Below are positions 35,822 to 44,504 of a stretch of DNA of 64,000 nucleotides, in pieces. The translations under genes were made by a program, and so were the position numbers. This DNA is from SZAS-103 sp038226665. Its GTDB lineage: Bacteria > Pseudomonadota > Gammaproteobacteria > Xanthomonadales > Xanthomonadaceae. Position 1 is the stretch's first letter. Each line of letters begins with the position of its first letter. Location of the stretch: positions 62,001-126,000 of the forward strand of contig JBBRQI010000001.1 of NCBI GenBank assembly GCA_038226665.1. The letters are read 5' to 3'. The notes under the pieces were generated by a model. That model worked only from the letters and a program-made list of their open reading frames with translations, did no database searches and was not told where the DNA came from.

Positions 35822-36424
35822 ATGAATTGTCGCAAACAAAGTCGCCTTGCACTGACCGGGGCCATCGCATTGGGTCTTGGCTTTGCATTCAACGCGCAGG
35901 CGCAAAGTGCCGGCAGCGAAACCCAGCGCGATGTCGATCAACAGCAGCGCATCGAACAGGGCCTGCAATCCGGCCAGCTCAATACGCATGAGGCGTCGAG
36001 GCTGGAGCGCGGCGAAACACGCATCGACCGCACCGAGCAGCGCGACATGCGCGACGGCACGCTCTCCGCTTCCGACAAGGCGCAGATCCAGCGCGAACAG
36101 AATCGCGAAAGCGCGGCAATCTACAACCAGAAACACGACGCGCAGACCGGCAATCCGGACTCGCGCAGTTCCGAACGCATGCAGAACGACGTGCAGCGCA
36201 ATGTCAACCAGGAACAGCGCATCCACAATGGCGTCGCCAACGGTTCACTCACCAATCGCGAAGCCGGCCATCTCGAAGGCCGCGAGGCACATGTCGCCCA
36301 CGAGGAAGCGCGGGCCGGCGCCGATGGCCATGTCGGATGGCGCGAGCAGGGCCGCATCCAGCGCACCGAAAATCGCGACAGCGGCCGCATCTATCGGCAA
36401 AAACACGATAGACAACATCGTTGA
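35822..36424 (+). CDS. exported protein with internal 90-residue duplication
   Basis: 200 residues with a signal peptide (LALTGAIALGLGFAFNAQA). The mature part consists of two copies of one unit about 90 residues apart: QQRIEQGLQSGQLNTHEASRL (about 41-61) matches EQRIHNGVANGSLTNREAGHL (about 131-151), and IYNQKHD (100-106) matches IYRQKHD (190-196). Both are highly charged helical segments rich in Gln, Arg and Glu. Similar proteins are found in Burkholderiales and related bacteria, without a known function. It ends with a terminator with a UUCG loop. Confidence 0.8.
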   Translation: MNCRKQSRLALTGAIALGLGFAFNAQAQSAGSETQRDVDQQQRIEQGLQSGQLNTHEASRLERGETRIDRTEQRDMRDGTLSASDKAQIQREQNRESAAIYNQKHDAQTGNPDSRSSERMQNDVQRNVNQEQRIHNGVANGSLTNREAGHLEGREAHVAHEEARAGADGHVGWREQGRIQRTENRDSGRIYRQKHDRQHR

Positions 36425-36447
36425 ATCACTAGCTGGACGGAAGACCG

Positions 36448-36468
36448 GCCACCTTCGGGTGGCTTTTT
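36448..36468 (+). terminator. Rho-independent terminator with UUCG tetraloop
   Basis: GCCACC-TTCG-GGTGGC followed by TTTTT: six perfect pairs with a stable C(UUCG)G loop, 23 bases after the stop codon at 36424. Confidence 0.9.
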
Positions 36469-36513
36469 CGTTTCGCAAGCCAGGAACAAGGCTTCATCCT
36501 CGCAGGCCTCGCA

Positions 36514-37212
36514 TCACATCCCCGGATAGTGCCCGAAAAAGATGATCAGGCAATCGACCGTATCGGTCACGCCGTGCGCAACGATGGGCACGAGCAGGTT
36601 GCGGCCGCTTACCAGATACAACAGCCCCAGCAGCGCGCCGTCGATGATGCCTTCGACGACGTCAACCCACCCTTGTTGCGCATGCGCAAGACCGAAAGCC
36701 AGGGACATGAGAACCAACGCGACGGTCCATCCGATCTTGTCGCGACCGAACAGATCGGCAAGGCGATTCATCAGGTATCCGCGCCACACGAGTTCTTCTC
36801 CGAATGCGGCAACGACCCACGCGCCCACGATCAGCCGGAACAGCAAGTCGAGATTGCCTACGAGATCGCGGTAGTCGGTCAGGTCGGGACGCTGTCCCGT
36901 GAGCTTCACCAGCAGGGGCAGGGTCACGAACAACCCCAGCGTTTCCATCGCAATACCAGCGCACACGCCTGCCAGTACAAGCACCTTCCATTGCGGCCCG
37001 GCGCGCAATCCAATGTCGCTCCAGCGAACGCCGCGCAATGCCAGCGACCCCCAACCGAGCGCGAGCAGATAGGGCGTCTTGCTGAACCAGATCAGGTGGT
37101 GCGCGTCGGCTACGAACACCGCAGCGACCAGCAGCAGCTCCATCCCCGACAGCAATCGGTTTTCCAGCAGCCGCTGGCGCCACGGCGCAATGTCGGGATT
37201 TTCACTCATCAT
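36514..37212 (-). CDS. CPBP family intramembrane metalloprotease
   Basis: 232 residues with about six to eight transmembrane helices. All three CPBP motifs are present: EELVWRGYL (Glu-Glu...Arg), FGLAHAQQG (Phe-x-x-x-His), and VPIVAHGVTDT (His with a downstream Asp where Asn is also common). These residues form the glutamate/histidine active site of Rce1-type intramembrane proteases; bacterial members are often tied to self-immunity or signalling. The start is taken at the Met-Met pair (37212) because no ribosome binding site precedes the upstream ATG. Confidence 0.9.
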   Translation of the reverse strand: MMSENPDIAPWRQRLLENRLLSGMELLLVAAVFVADAHHLIWFSKTPYLLALGWGSLALRGVRWSDIGLRAGPQWKVLVLAGVCAGIAMETLGLFVTLPLLVKLTGQRPDLTDYRDLVGNLDLLFRLIVGAWVVAAFGEELVWRGYLMNRLADLFGRDKIGWTVALVLMSLAFGLAHAQQGWVDVVEGIIDGALLGLLYLVSGRNLLVPIVAHGVTDTVDCLIIFFGHYPGM

Positions 37213-37442
37213 CGGGATCACTCTTTGAAGTTCCATCGTGCGCACGAAGGCCACACGCACGCGATGCATTTATCCTGTGCTGTGCGGCAATGGTCAAGCG
37301 TGCCAAACGTCGGGTTGCAGCCGCTGCGGCTACGGCGCAGATTTGGATTGCCGATGCAGCCATCGATCCGGCAACATGCCTTCGCCGATGCTTCGAATCG
37401 AATTTGAAGGAAAGGCCAGCCAGGACAACGTCCGCACCGATC

Positions 37443-37985
37443 ACAGCATGCGATCGCCGCTTCCTGTTCCTGCTCGCCAGCACGCGCCGCGATGGCAATG
37501 CGGAATTGCTCGCGCGCCGCGCGGCAAGGGCATTGCCTGGTGATGTCGCGCAGCGCTTGCTGCGCCTCGCCGATTTGCCGCTGCCCGCGTTCGAGGATGT
37601 GCGGCATGCCGAGGGCGGTTCGTATGCGATGCCCGATGGACATACGCTGCTCGAATAGACGCTCGCTGCGACCGATCTTGTGTTCGGCGCGCCGATTTAC
37701 TGGTATGGCCTGCGGGCGGCCGCCAAGCTGTACCTGGATCACTGGTCGGGCTGGCTTCGCGTGGCTGGGGTCGACTTGAGGGCACGCATGGCGGGCAAGA
37801 CGATGTGGGCGATTTCCGCCTACAGCGATGAAACCCCTGGAATGCCGGAACCGTTGTTTGGAAGCCTGTGACTGACCCGCCGATTACATGGCAATGCGCT
37901 GGGGCGGAATGCTGCTCGGAGTAGGCAACCGACCCGGTGATGCGCTCACCGACACGAACGCACTCGGAATGGCGACCACCTGTTC
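37443..37985 (+). pseudogene. inactivated flavodoxin-like NAD(P)H oxidoreductase gene
   Basis: The frame reads DRRFLFLLASTRRDGNAELL, a flavodoxin-like FMN-binding start, then LPLPAFEDVRHAEGGSYAMPDGH, and is broken by a TAG at 37656-37658. In the same frame it continues with TDLVFGAPIYWYGLRAAAKL, YLDHWSGWLR and a MAGKTMWAIS stretch, then hits a TGA at 37869-37871. The C-terminus (ADYMAMRWGGMLLGVGNRPGD) follows in the +1 frame after an extra C near 37877. The start codon also seems lost. Two nonsense codons plus a frameshift mean a dead gene of about 180 codons. Confidence 0.85.
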
Positions 37986-38024
37986 GCAGCCTCGATCACC
38001 GGGTGAGCGCATCCAGGGCCGGTA

Positions 38025-39239
38025 TCAGCCTGCAACGGCAACGTCCGCGCATACCTTTTTCGCGACCGCAGTGTTTGCCAGGCGAGTATACAAATCAACC
38101 ACCCGTTGCATCAATCCATCCGTGCTCCACGCCTGCGCGTCGAGCGGACCTGCGTTGGCGCGCGCCGCGCGCTCGACCGGCGAGCGCAGCAACTGCGCTA
38201 CGTGCGCGGCGAAAGCGTCCACGTTTTCCTCGCTGATGCGCGCGCTTCGCGCTTCGCGCAGCACCGTCGCGGTCCCCATCACCGCCGTGGAAACGATCGG
38301 CACACCGAGCGCCATCGCCTCGATCAGCACCAGCCCCTGGGTTTCAGTCGGTGACGCGAACACGAAGATATCGCCGGCGCGATAGCAATCCAGCAGCGTG
38401 GTGCGGCGGTCTAGGTTGCCGACGAAATACACGTTGTCCTGCAAACCGAGGCTCACGCTGAGCTTCTTCAAACGCCCGGAGTCCGGGCCTTCACCCGCGA
38501 TGATGAAGAGCAGTGCCGGGAAATCCGTCACCAATCTCTTCACGACATGCAGCAGGAAACCGATGTTCTTTTCCATCGCGAGGCGACTGACCGTGACCAG
38601 GGTCGGGCGATCCGCCGCGATGCCGTGCTGCGCGCGGAACGCTGCGCCGGAACCGCCCGCGAACGCGCGCAGGTCGATTCCAGTCGGCAGCACCGTGCGC
38701 GGCGTGGTGATGCCGTAGCCGTCGAGCACCCCGACCATCTGTTGCGATGGCACGATCAGGTGATCGACGTCGTGGCAGAGTTTGCGCGACGCGCGACGCG
38801 CGAACATCCGCAGCCACGTCCTTGGCGCCCACGGCACGTAGTTCGCGATGTATTCCTCGAAATACGTGTGATAGGTCTCGACCAACGGGCGGCCACTGAT
38901 CTTTGCCAGGCGCATGCCGAGCTGGTGTGCGCGGAATGGCGTGTGGATATGGATCACGTCCCAATCGCGTCGTGCGAGCTTCGGCAACACGGCGCGCAGC
39001 GCGGATGCCCGGATCAGGCGATCCTCAGGGTCGAAGAAAATCTGTCGCGACGGCAGCCGGATCACTTCATACGTTCCGCCGCCATCGTGGGCGCCCTGCC
39101 CGCTTGCATCGCCATAGTCCGGAGCAACGATGGTGATCTGATGGCCCATCCGCGCCATTGATTCGGCAAACGTGTGGATCGAGGTCGACACGCCATTGAC
39201 GCGCGGAAAGTACACATCTGACAGCATGAGGATGTTCAT
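38025..39239 (-). CDS. family 4 glycosyltransferase
   Basis: 404 residues, GT-B fold. MNILMLSDVYFPRVNGVSTSIHTFAESM is the N-terminal Rossmann start typical of GT4 enzymes acting on lipids (PimB, diglucosyldiacylglycerol synthase, MgtA). VIHIHTPFRAHQLGM and VETYHTYFEEYIANY line the acceptor site; the C-terminal domain has VSRLAMEKNIGFLL, AGEGPDS and the EX7E motif in SPTETQGLVLIEAMA. It probably glycosylates a membrane lipid using a nucleotide sugar. There is no signal peptide; membrane association is likely. Confidence 0.92.
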   Translation of the reverse strand: MNILMLSDVYFPRVNGVSTSIHTFAESMARMGHQITIVAPDYGDASGQGAHDGGGTYEVIRLPSRQIFFDPEDRLIRASALRAVLPKLARRDWDVIHIHTPFRAHQLGMRLAKISGRPLVETYHTYFEEYIANYVPWAPRTWLRMFARRASRKLCHDVDHLIVPSQQMVGVLDGYGITTPRTVLPTGIDLRAFAGGSGAAFRAQHGIAADRPTLVTVSRLAMEKNIGFLLHVVKRLVTDFPALLFIIAGEGPDSGRLKKLSVSLGLQDNVYFVGNLDRRTTLLDCYRAGDIFVFASPTETQGLVLIEAMALGVPIVSTAVMGTATVLREARSARISEENVDAFAAHVAQLLRSPVERAARANAGPLDAQAWSTDGLMQRVVDLYTRLANTAVAKKVCADVAVAG

Positions 39240-39305
39240 GTCGGCCAGACTATGGCAATGCGGTTACGGATTCGCGACGGCCTGGCTCGCGACCGTGCAT
39301 GCCAT

Positions 39306-39887
39306 TCAACCCGGAAGCGCCCAGCGCGCAAGAATCCGGTAACCCTTCTGGCCAACCGCGCTGTGAACGAGTGCGAACTCCTGCATTGTCCATGCGATCG
39401 GTTCGATGGCCGCAGGCTCGAGCATTGCGCTATCGCTATACAACAGGGTGATATGCGGCGTGAACGCGGCTTCGAGCATGGCACCCAGGCCGACACCCAT
39501 CAGTTCGCGACGTAGCGCCTGCCACAACGCGTGCACAGGTGCCGTCCCATCCGGGCAACGCAACACACCGGGAGGTTTGCGGCCGCGGAAACTGGCGAGG
39601 CGATCGAGGCTGATCCCGAATGCAGGCAGTTTGACCTTCGCCGCTCCCGTCGTGGCGCGGTCGACCAGATCCTGCCGCAGTTCCGAATTATCGCCGAGGA
39701 AATGCAAGGTCATGTGGTAGTGCGATGGATCGATCCAGCGTCCGCGGATCGAAGGGTTTGCTCGCAGTTCTGCCGCGGCCCTTGCGATCGCGAGGCGCGC
39801 GGCATCATCCGGAAAAACCGCGAAGAACAATCGATGGATCTGCATCGGCGCATCCAGGCCGGCGCCGAAAAGCGATTGCTGCCGCAT
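39306..39887 (-). CDS. thpR: RNA 2',3'-cyclic phosphodiesterase
   Basis: 193 residues. HRLFFAVFPDDAARL starts the family domain, and the two catalytic His-x-Thr motifs are HMT (58-60, in HYHMTLHFLGD) and HIT (145-147, in FTPHITLLY). This pattern, the RPPGVL-like loop (KPPGVLRC) and the length fit ThpR (formerly 2'-5' RNA ligase), which opens 2',3'-cyclic phosphates. An alternative start is MQIHRLFF at 39845. It is the second 2H phosphoesterase in the window and lies downstream of nothing obviously related. Confidence 0.9.
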   Translation of the reverse strand: MRQQSLFGAGLDAPMQIHRLFFAVFPDDAARLAIARAAAELRANPSIRGRWIDPSHYHMTLHFLGDNSELRQDLVDRATTGAAKVKLPAFGISLDRLASFRGRKPPGVLRCPDGTAPVHALWQALRRELMGVGLGAMLEAAFTPHITLLYSDSAMLEPAAIEPIAWTMQEFALVHSAVGQKGYRILARWALPG

Positions 39888-40082
39888 CGCATTGACCGAC
39901 TTCTGGCGACCGATTGTCATGCGGATATCATGCCGCAACGCCCAGCGCATAACGCCGATTGCCGCTCTGTTGCGTTCGTCAAGTCAACACCGCCAAAGCG
40001 ACCTCAATGACGACCGCATTTCGACACATTCTGCTTTCGCATGGTCGAAGCCAGGTCGCGCCCGGCGAAGATCGAATGGCTC

Positions 40083-40176
40083 GGCCAGCCGATCCAGAAA
40101 GGCGCGCAAGCTCATGCACGCCATGTTGCGGATGAACAAGATCGATCTGAATGCGTTGGTGCAGGCCGTCGCGTGA
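40083..40176 (+). pseudogene. possible C-terminal remnant of a VOC/PhnB-type protein
   Basis: The frame ends KARKLMHAMLRMNKIDLNALV, which matches the usual C-terminus of VOC (PhnB/3-demethylubiquinone methyltransferase-like) proteins, where a helix of the type AMLxMxKxDIxxL closes the chain. A DPE-type turn just upstream is in another frame, and nothing further upstream fits. It is too short to be certain. Confidence 0.35.
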
Positions 40177-40204
40177 ACCGAATGGCTCGGCGCGATGTCG
40201 CGAT

Positions 40205-40471
40205 TCAACGCAACTGGCTGTCCTTGCTGCCACGCCTGTTGTAACCGCTGGCAACGCCATCCGCGCGATCGCGCGCTTCCTGGCACGCCACGCACAGGCG
40301 CACGCCCGGTAGGGCCTTGCGCCGCGCTTCGGGAATCGCGGCATCGCATTCCTCGCAACGCTTCAGGCTCGGGCCTTTCGGCAGCTTGCTGCGCACGCGC
40401 TTGATGCCGTCCTTGATGGTCGCGTCGATCTGGTCCTGCACGGCACCATCGCCTGCCCAGCCGGTGGCCAT
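40205..40471 (-). CDS. DksA/TraR-type C4 zinc-finger protein
   Basis: 88 residues. A single C4 zinc finger is formed by Cys39/Cys42 (KRCEECD) and Cys60/Cys63 (LCVACQ) with the DksA/TraR spacing. The N-terminus (AGDGAVQDQIDATIKDGIKRV) resembles the short YbiI-type members, which lack the long coiled coil of DksA. It may bind RNA polymerase in the secondary channel; whether it works with ppGpp is unknown. The start ATG follows directly after GAGAAAACC. Confidence 0.88.
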   Translation of the reverse strand: MATGWAGDGAVQDQIDATIKDGIKRVRSKLPKGPSLKRCEECDAAIPEARRKALPGVRLCVACQEARDRADGVASGYNRRGSKDSQLR

Positions 40472-40726
40472 GGTTTTCTCCAGAATTCGAATCAGAGCGA
40501 AGCATACCGCGTCGATCCGCATCCAGATGCGCACAATGCATGGCGCATCGACGTGGGCGCAGATTCTCGTGCAAACGGACAACATTCGGGGGCTTCCGTT
40601 TAGCCGGGGTTCCGAACGCTGAACACCGCCAATGGTTGTTCAATCGCAAATCACTCAATGCATTCCGGATGGGCTATTACTGTGACCTCACATGCTCATG
40701 CAGTATCACCGACAAGGATCCACACC

Positions 40727-41839
40727 ATGGAATCGCGCGTTATCACGTCATCCCCGTTGAAAAGCACATGGCTGACGCACGCGATCATCGCGTTGCTGGC
40801 CGCATCGGCATTCACCCTCGCGCCGCACGCCGAAGCAGGCGTCTTTCTCTCGGTGAACATCGCACCGCCGCTGTTGCCTGTATACGAACAGCCACCGCTT
40901 CCCGGGCCAGGGTATCTGTGGACTCCCGGATACTGGGCTTACGCAGGCGGCGGGTACTACTGGGTGCCGGGTACGTGGGTACGCGCTCCGTATGCCGGCG
41001 CGTTGTGGACACCGGGTTACTGGGGCTGGGGCGGGGGCGGCGCATACCTGTTCCATGGCGGCTACTGGGGTCGTCACGTCGGCTATTACGGGGGCATCAA
41101 TTACGGCTACGGCTACACCGGCGCAGGCTACTACGGCGGCTACTGGAATCGCGGCGGCTTCTACTACAACCGTGCCGCCAATCGCTTTGGCGGCGTACGC
41201 ATCACCAATGTCTACAACACGACTGTCATCAACAATGCCGGTGCGAACCGCTACAGCTTCAATGGCCCTGGTGGCGTGATCCGCTCGGCATCGAGGCAGG
41301 AACTCGTGTTCTCGCACGAACGGCACATGGGCCCGATCTACGCGCAAGTTCAGCAGCGAACACTGGCCAGCCGCAGCGAATCATTGCGCGCTTCGGTGAA
41401 CCATGGGACGCCACCGATCGCGGCCACTCCGCGCGCAGGGGAATTCACCCAGAAGGGCGCTGCGTCTGCATCCATTGCACATGCACCCATCGCAGTTAAT
41501 CGCGCACAAGCTGCACGCCATGATGTCGCCACGAAATCAGGGCGTGGGTCAGACGTGAATCGGGCATCAATGCAGAACGGTTCGGTCGCGCATCATGGAC
41601 AGCCTGCACGTGCGATGGCCAACGATCGTACTGCGCGAGCATCGCACGAACATCCCGTGCACCCGGCAAATCACGATCAGCGTATGCAAAGCCAACATCC
41701 GGTGGCTGCGACGCATGTCGATCGCACGCGCCAGAATCCTGGAATGCGCGTGCAGGCGCCGCGTCAGGCTCCCGTCCAACGCCCCGAACCGCGCCAGGAT
41801 CGCGGCAACAAGCAAAACGATCACAAGCACGGCAACTGA
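40727..41839 (+). CDS. exported YXWGXW/WXXGXW-repeat protein
   Basis: 370 residues. A long signal sequence with the core IIALLAASAFTLAPHAEA is followed by repeats with aromatic-Gly-aromatic spacing (LWTPGYWAYAGGGYYWVPGTW, LWTPGYWGWGGGG, GYWGRHVGYYGG), the signature of YXWGXW-repeat proteins. After a run of Gly/Tyr comes a Ser/Arg/His/Gln-rich tail (about 200-370) ending NDHKHGN. It is likely secreted or surface-exposed; the function of the repeats is unknown. AGGA lies upstream of the ATG, and a strong terminator follows. The leader resembles the one at 46706-46927. Confidence 0.85.
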   Translation: MESRVITSSPLKSTWLTHAIIALLAASAFTLAPHAEAGVFLSVNIAPPLLPVYEQPPLPGPGYLWTPGYWAYAGGGYYWVPGTWVRAPYAGALWTPGYWGWGGGGAYLFHGGYWGRHVGYYGGINYGYGYTGAGYYGGYWNRGGFYYNRAANRFGGVRITNVYNTTVINNAGANRYSFNGPGGVIRSASRQELVFSHERHMGPIYAQVQQRTLASRSESLRASVNHGTPPIAATPRAGEFTQKGAASASIAHAPIAVNRAQAARHDVATKSGRGSDVNRASMQNGSVAHHGQPARAMANDRTARASHEHPVHPANHDQRMQSQHPVAATHVDRTRQNPGMRVQAPRQAPVQRPEPRQDRGNKQNDHKHGN

Positions 41840-41864
41840 TCGCAACACCGTCTTCGCGTGACTC

Positions 41865-41896
41865 AAAGGCCGTCGCTTCACTGCGACGGCCTTTTT
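41865..41896 (+). terminator. Rho-independent terminator after the YXWGXW gene
   Basis: AAAGGCCGTCGC pairs with GCGACGGCCTTT around a TTCACT loop, ending in a T-tract. Confidence 0.9.
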
Positions 41897-42088
41897 CATT
41901 TCGCAGCCTCATGGAGCGATCAAGGAAGGCTACTTGTTCCTGCAACGAGATTGTCGCCGCAATGACCTACAGCGGTCACGCGGCAGTCACCGGGCGCGCC
42001 TAGCTTGTGCCGCACCCGGCCATGACAGCGCGCGCTAAGCGCATCGATGCGAGCCGGGTCCGAACAACCAACCCTGAGGATCGCCACC

Positions 42089-43336
42089 ATGAAGAAACTC
42101 GCAGCCTTGAGCCTGCTCGCCGTCGCACTCGCCGGCACGTCGTTCGCCGCCGAAGGTCCCGTTCCACATGGCATTCCGCATCTGAACCATGTCTACGTGA
42201 TCATGATGGAGAACCACGGTTTCAGCCAGATCTTCAACAATCCGAACGCGGGGTTCATCAACCAGATGGCACGAACCGCCAATCTCGCAACGAACTACTT
42301 CGCCATCGCGCACCCGAGCCTGACCAACTACCTTGAGATCGTTGGTGGATCCAACTTCGGCATCCTTACCGACAACGATTCCGACTGGCACAACAACAAG
42401 TGCGTCACCAACCTCGCTTCCGGCACCCCGGCGACCGACAATCCGTCGAGTCCGAGCATCTGCCCCATCGCTGGCGTCGGCACCGATGCCGCGACACCCG
42501 CGATCGACACCACCAACGAGACGCAGGGTCCCCCGGGAACGATCAACATCGATGGCGTGCAATCCATCCCGGCCGCCACCAACATCGTTGGCAAGACAAT
42601 CGCGGACCAGCTCGCCACGCGCGGCCTGCGCTGGAAGACTTACCAGGAAGGCTTGCCGCAACAAGGTGCCAACCTGGTCAATTTCAGCGATGGGGTCTAC
42701 GACAACAACACCGATTTCAGCAAGATCACACCGACCCTCACGCCGCCGCTGACTTCTGCCGGCATCGTGAAGTTGTATGCCGCCAAGCACAACCCATTCG
42801 TATACTTCCGCAACCAGCAGGGAACCGGAGGCTATGCGAACATGGTCGCTTTCGACGGCCCACAAGGTCTCTATGCCGACCTTGAACGTCCCATTGCCGA
42901 GCAGCCGAGTTTCTCGTTCATCGCTCCGAACCAGTGCAACGACCAGCATGGACGCGGCAATGCCGGCTCATTCTGCAATTACGATCCGAGCGACGATGGC
43001 TCACAGGCTGGATTGAATCCGGCGCTCATCCACGTCGGCGATGTCACGGTGCGGAAATTGGTCAACGCGATCCATCAATCGCCTGGCTGGCACGTCGGCA
43101 AGAATGCCATCGTGGTCGTGTGGGACGAGAACGACTACAGCACGGCGCCCAATACCAACAAGGTGATGCTGATTGTGGACACCAACTATGGAGCTGGAGG
43201 CAAACGCAGTTCGGTTCCCTACACGCATTTTTCGCTGCTCAAGACCATGGAAGCGGCGTTAGGATTACCGTGCCTGAACCATGCCTGCGATGCGAACGTC
43301 AACGTGATGAGCGACTTGTTCGCCGAAACGCCATAA
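42089..43336 (+). CDS. exported phosphoesterase family protein (AcpA/phospholipase C type)
   Basis: 415 residues with a signal peptide (MKKLAALSLLAVALAGTSFA). HVYVIMMENHGFSQIF holds the metal-binding Glu-Asn of the alkaline-phosphatase-like phosphoesterase family, AHPSLTNYLEIVGG has the catalytic Ser/Thr region, and VVVWDENDYS has the late Asp-Glu-Asn metal ligands. Six or more Cys in CPIAG, QCNDQHGRG, SFCNY and PCLNHACD suggest disulphides. It probably releases phosphate from phosphomonoesters or phospholipids in the periplasm or outside the cell. GAGGA lies upstream of the ATG, and a long hairpin follows. Confidence 0.9.
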   Translation: MKKLAALSLLAVALAGTSFAAEGPVPHGIPHLNHVYVIMMENHGFSQIFNNPNAGFINQMARTANLATNYFAIAHPSLTNYLEIVGGSNFGILTDNDSDWHNNKCVTNLASGTPATDNPSSPSICPIAGVGTDAATPAIDTTNETQGPPGTINIDGVQSIPAATNIVGKTIADQLATRGLRWKTYQEGLPQQGANLVNFSDGVYDNNTDFSKITPTLTPPLTSAGIVKLYAAKHNPFVYFRNQQGTGGYANMVAFDGPQGLYADLERPIAEQPSFSFIAPNQCNDQHGRGNAGSFCNYDPSDDGSQAGLNPALIHVGDVTVRKLVNAIHQSPGWHVGKNAIVVVWDENDYSTAPNTNKVMLIVDTNYGAGGKRSSVPYTHFSLLKTMEAALGLPCLNHACDANVNVMSDLFAETP

Positions 43337-43384
43337 GCCGTCGCTGATTCCATCGATCTACCACTGCGGATGCAGCATCGAAAA

Positions 43385-43417
43385 ATGGAAACGGCGCCTT
43401 TGTGGCGCCGTTTCCAT
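43385..43417 (+). terminator. long perfect hairpin after the phosphoesterase gene
   Basis: A 14-base-pair perfect stem (ATGGAAACGGCGCC and its complement) with a five-base loop, 48 bases after the stop. The T-tract is inside the distal arm, so it may be a weaker terminator or an RNA-stabilising hairpin. Confidence 0.65.
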
Positions 43418-43763
43418 TGCATCTCCCCACGCGATCAGCCATGGCATCAATTCTCCAGAGTCAGGCAACTATTTCTCGGGTCGACCGATGCATCACTGGG
43501 TGGATGGGAAAATCCGATGGGCAACCGGCGTCCGGATCTGACGCGCGAGCTGACCCCGCCCAAAAACCGACCATCATTGAGCGACTGATCGAATCGGCAA
43601 CAAGATCGTGCGGGCAGTAAGTGCGGCGAAATGAGCCTCTATCAAGCGTGAAGATTAACTATCGGTAAGGTTGCCGCAAGCGCCGCATCAGCGGCGACAG
43701 TGCAGGTTGGCAAGGTCGTGGCATCGCGGATTCCACGATCTTCCCTTCTCTCAGGAGCACACG
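43418..43763. other. spacer upstream of the His-rich exported protein gene
   Basis: About 345 bases with only short, low-similarity frames. No IS end, hairpin or RNA gene is visible. Confidence 0.35.
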
Positions 43764-44054
43764 ATGAAAGCCCGTCTTCTTCTTGCTGCCAGTCTCACGC
43801 TCGCTTTTGCGACCACGGCATTTGCACAGGGCGCCGCCCCGGCTGCGCCTGTAGCACCCGCCGATTCTTCGGCACCGGTGACCAACTCCCAGGCAGCGGC
43901 AATGCCGGCGAAGCATCACGCGATGAAGCGCCATCATCGCGCCATGCATCATCGCGCAGCTGGTGATCCCATGGCCATCGACCACAGCGACGACCGCATG
44001 GCGGTCACGCCGACGGACAGCAAGATCACCGTCCCGGCACCGTCCGGCAACTGA
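43764..44054 (+). CDS. small His-rich exported protein
   Basis: 96 residues, with a signal peptide (MKARLLLAASLTLAFATTAFA) and CAGGAG upstream of the ATG. The mature part is Ala/Pro-rich, then has a cluster KHHAMKRHHRAMHHRA with six His, then a polar tail (DHSDDRMAV...). The His cluster suggests metal binding or a highly basic surface in the periplasm. No family is recognised. It is followed by the dipeptidase remnant. Confidence 0.75.
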   Translation: MKARLLLAASLTLAFATTAFAQGAAPAAPVAPADSSAPVTNSQAAAMPAKHHAMKRHHRAMHHRAAGDPMAIDHSDDRMAVTPTDSKITVPAPSGN

Positions 44055-44189
44055 TGGTTCGACCTGCGGCGCGTACTGTGCATCGATAGGTTTTGCACGT
44101 TCAAGGACGGAGGCAGTCGGGCAACGATTGCCTCCAGTCTGTTCGTCAATCGATTTCCGCTATGCCTTCGAGATTAAAGATGCAACTGC

Positions 44190-44450
44190 CTTCGAGCTCG
44201 ACGCGATGAATTTACCGTCGGCAGCCATGTCAACGATTACGAACAGACCGTGCAGAACATCGCGCAATGGGACGCATAGATCGCGGCGCATCCAGATGCA
44301 TTGATGAAGATCGTGCGCGGCACGGAACTCGCCGAAGCCAAGCGCGGTGGTCGGCTTGGAATCATCTTCGGATTCCAGGACATGACGATTCAGGGCGAGA
44401 ATCTCGATCGCTTCGTTGTGTTCCACGATTTCAACGAAGTGACTGCTTGA
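44190..44450 (+). pseudogene. fragment of an M19 membrane dipeptidase gene with an in-frame stop
   Basis: The frame reads DEFTVGSHVNDYEQTVQNI, then AQWDA, a TAG at 44277-44279, then IAAHPDALMKIVRGTELAEA, KRGGRLGIIFGFQDMT and a stop at 44448. The pattern DYExTVxxIAxWDxxIAAHPD, followed by LAEAKRxGRxGxIxGFQ, is characteristic of renal-dipeptidase-like (peptidase M19) proteins. Only about 80 codons of an expected 350-400 are left, with no start and no C-terminal metal-site region. It is clearly a dead remnant. Confidence 0.8.
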
Positions 44451-44504
44451 CCAGCGGCACTCATCGACGCCACAGTTGCAACAACAGAGCGGATGGGGAA
44501 CCGC

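Noticed and set aside
44111..44133. GGAGGCA...TGCCTCC inverted repeat after the His-rich gene
   Set aside because: Long loop and no T-tract, so not listed as a terminator.
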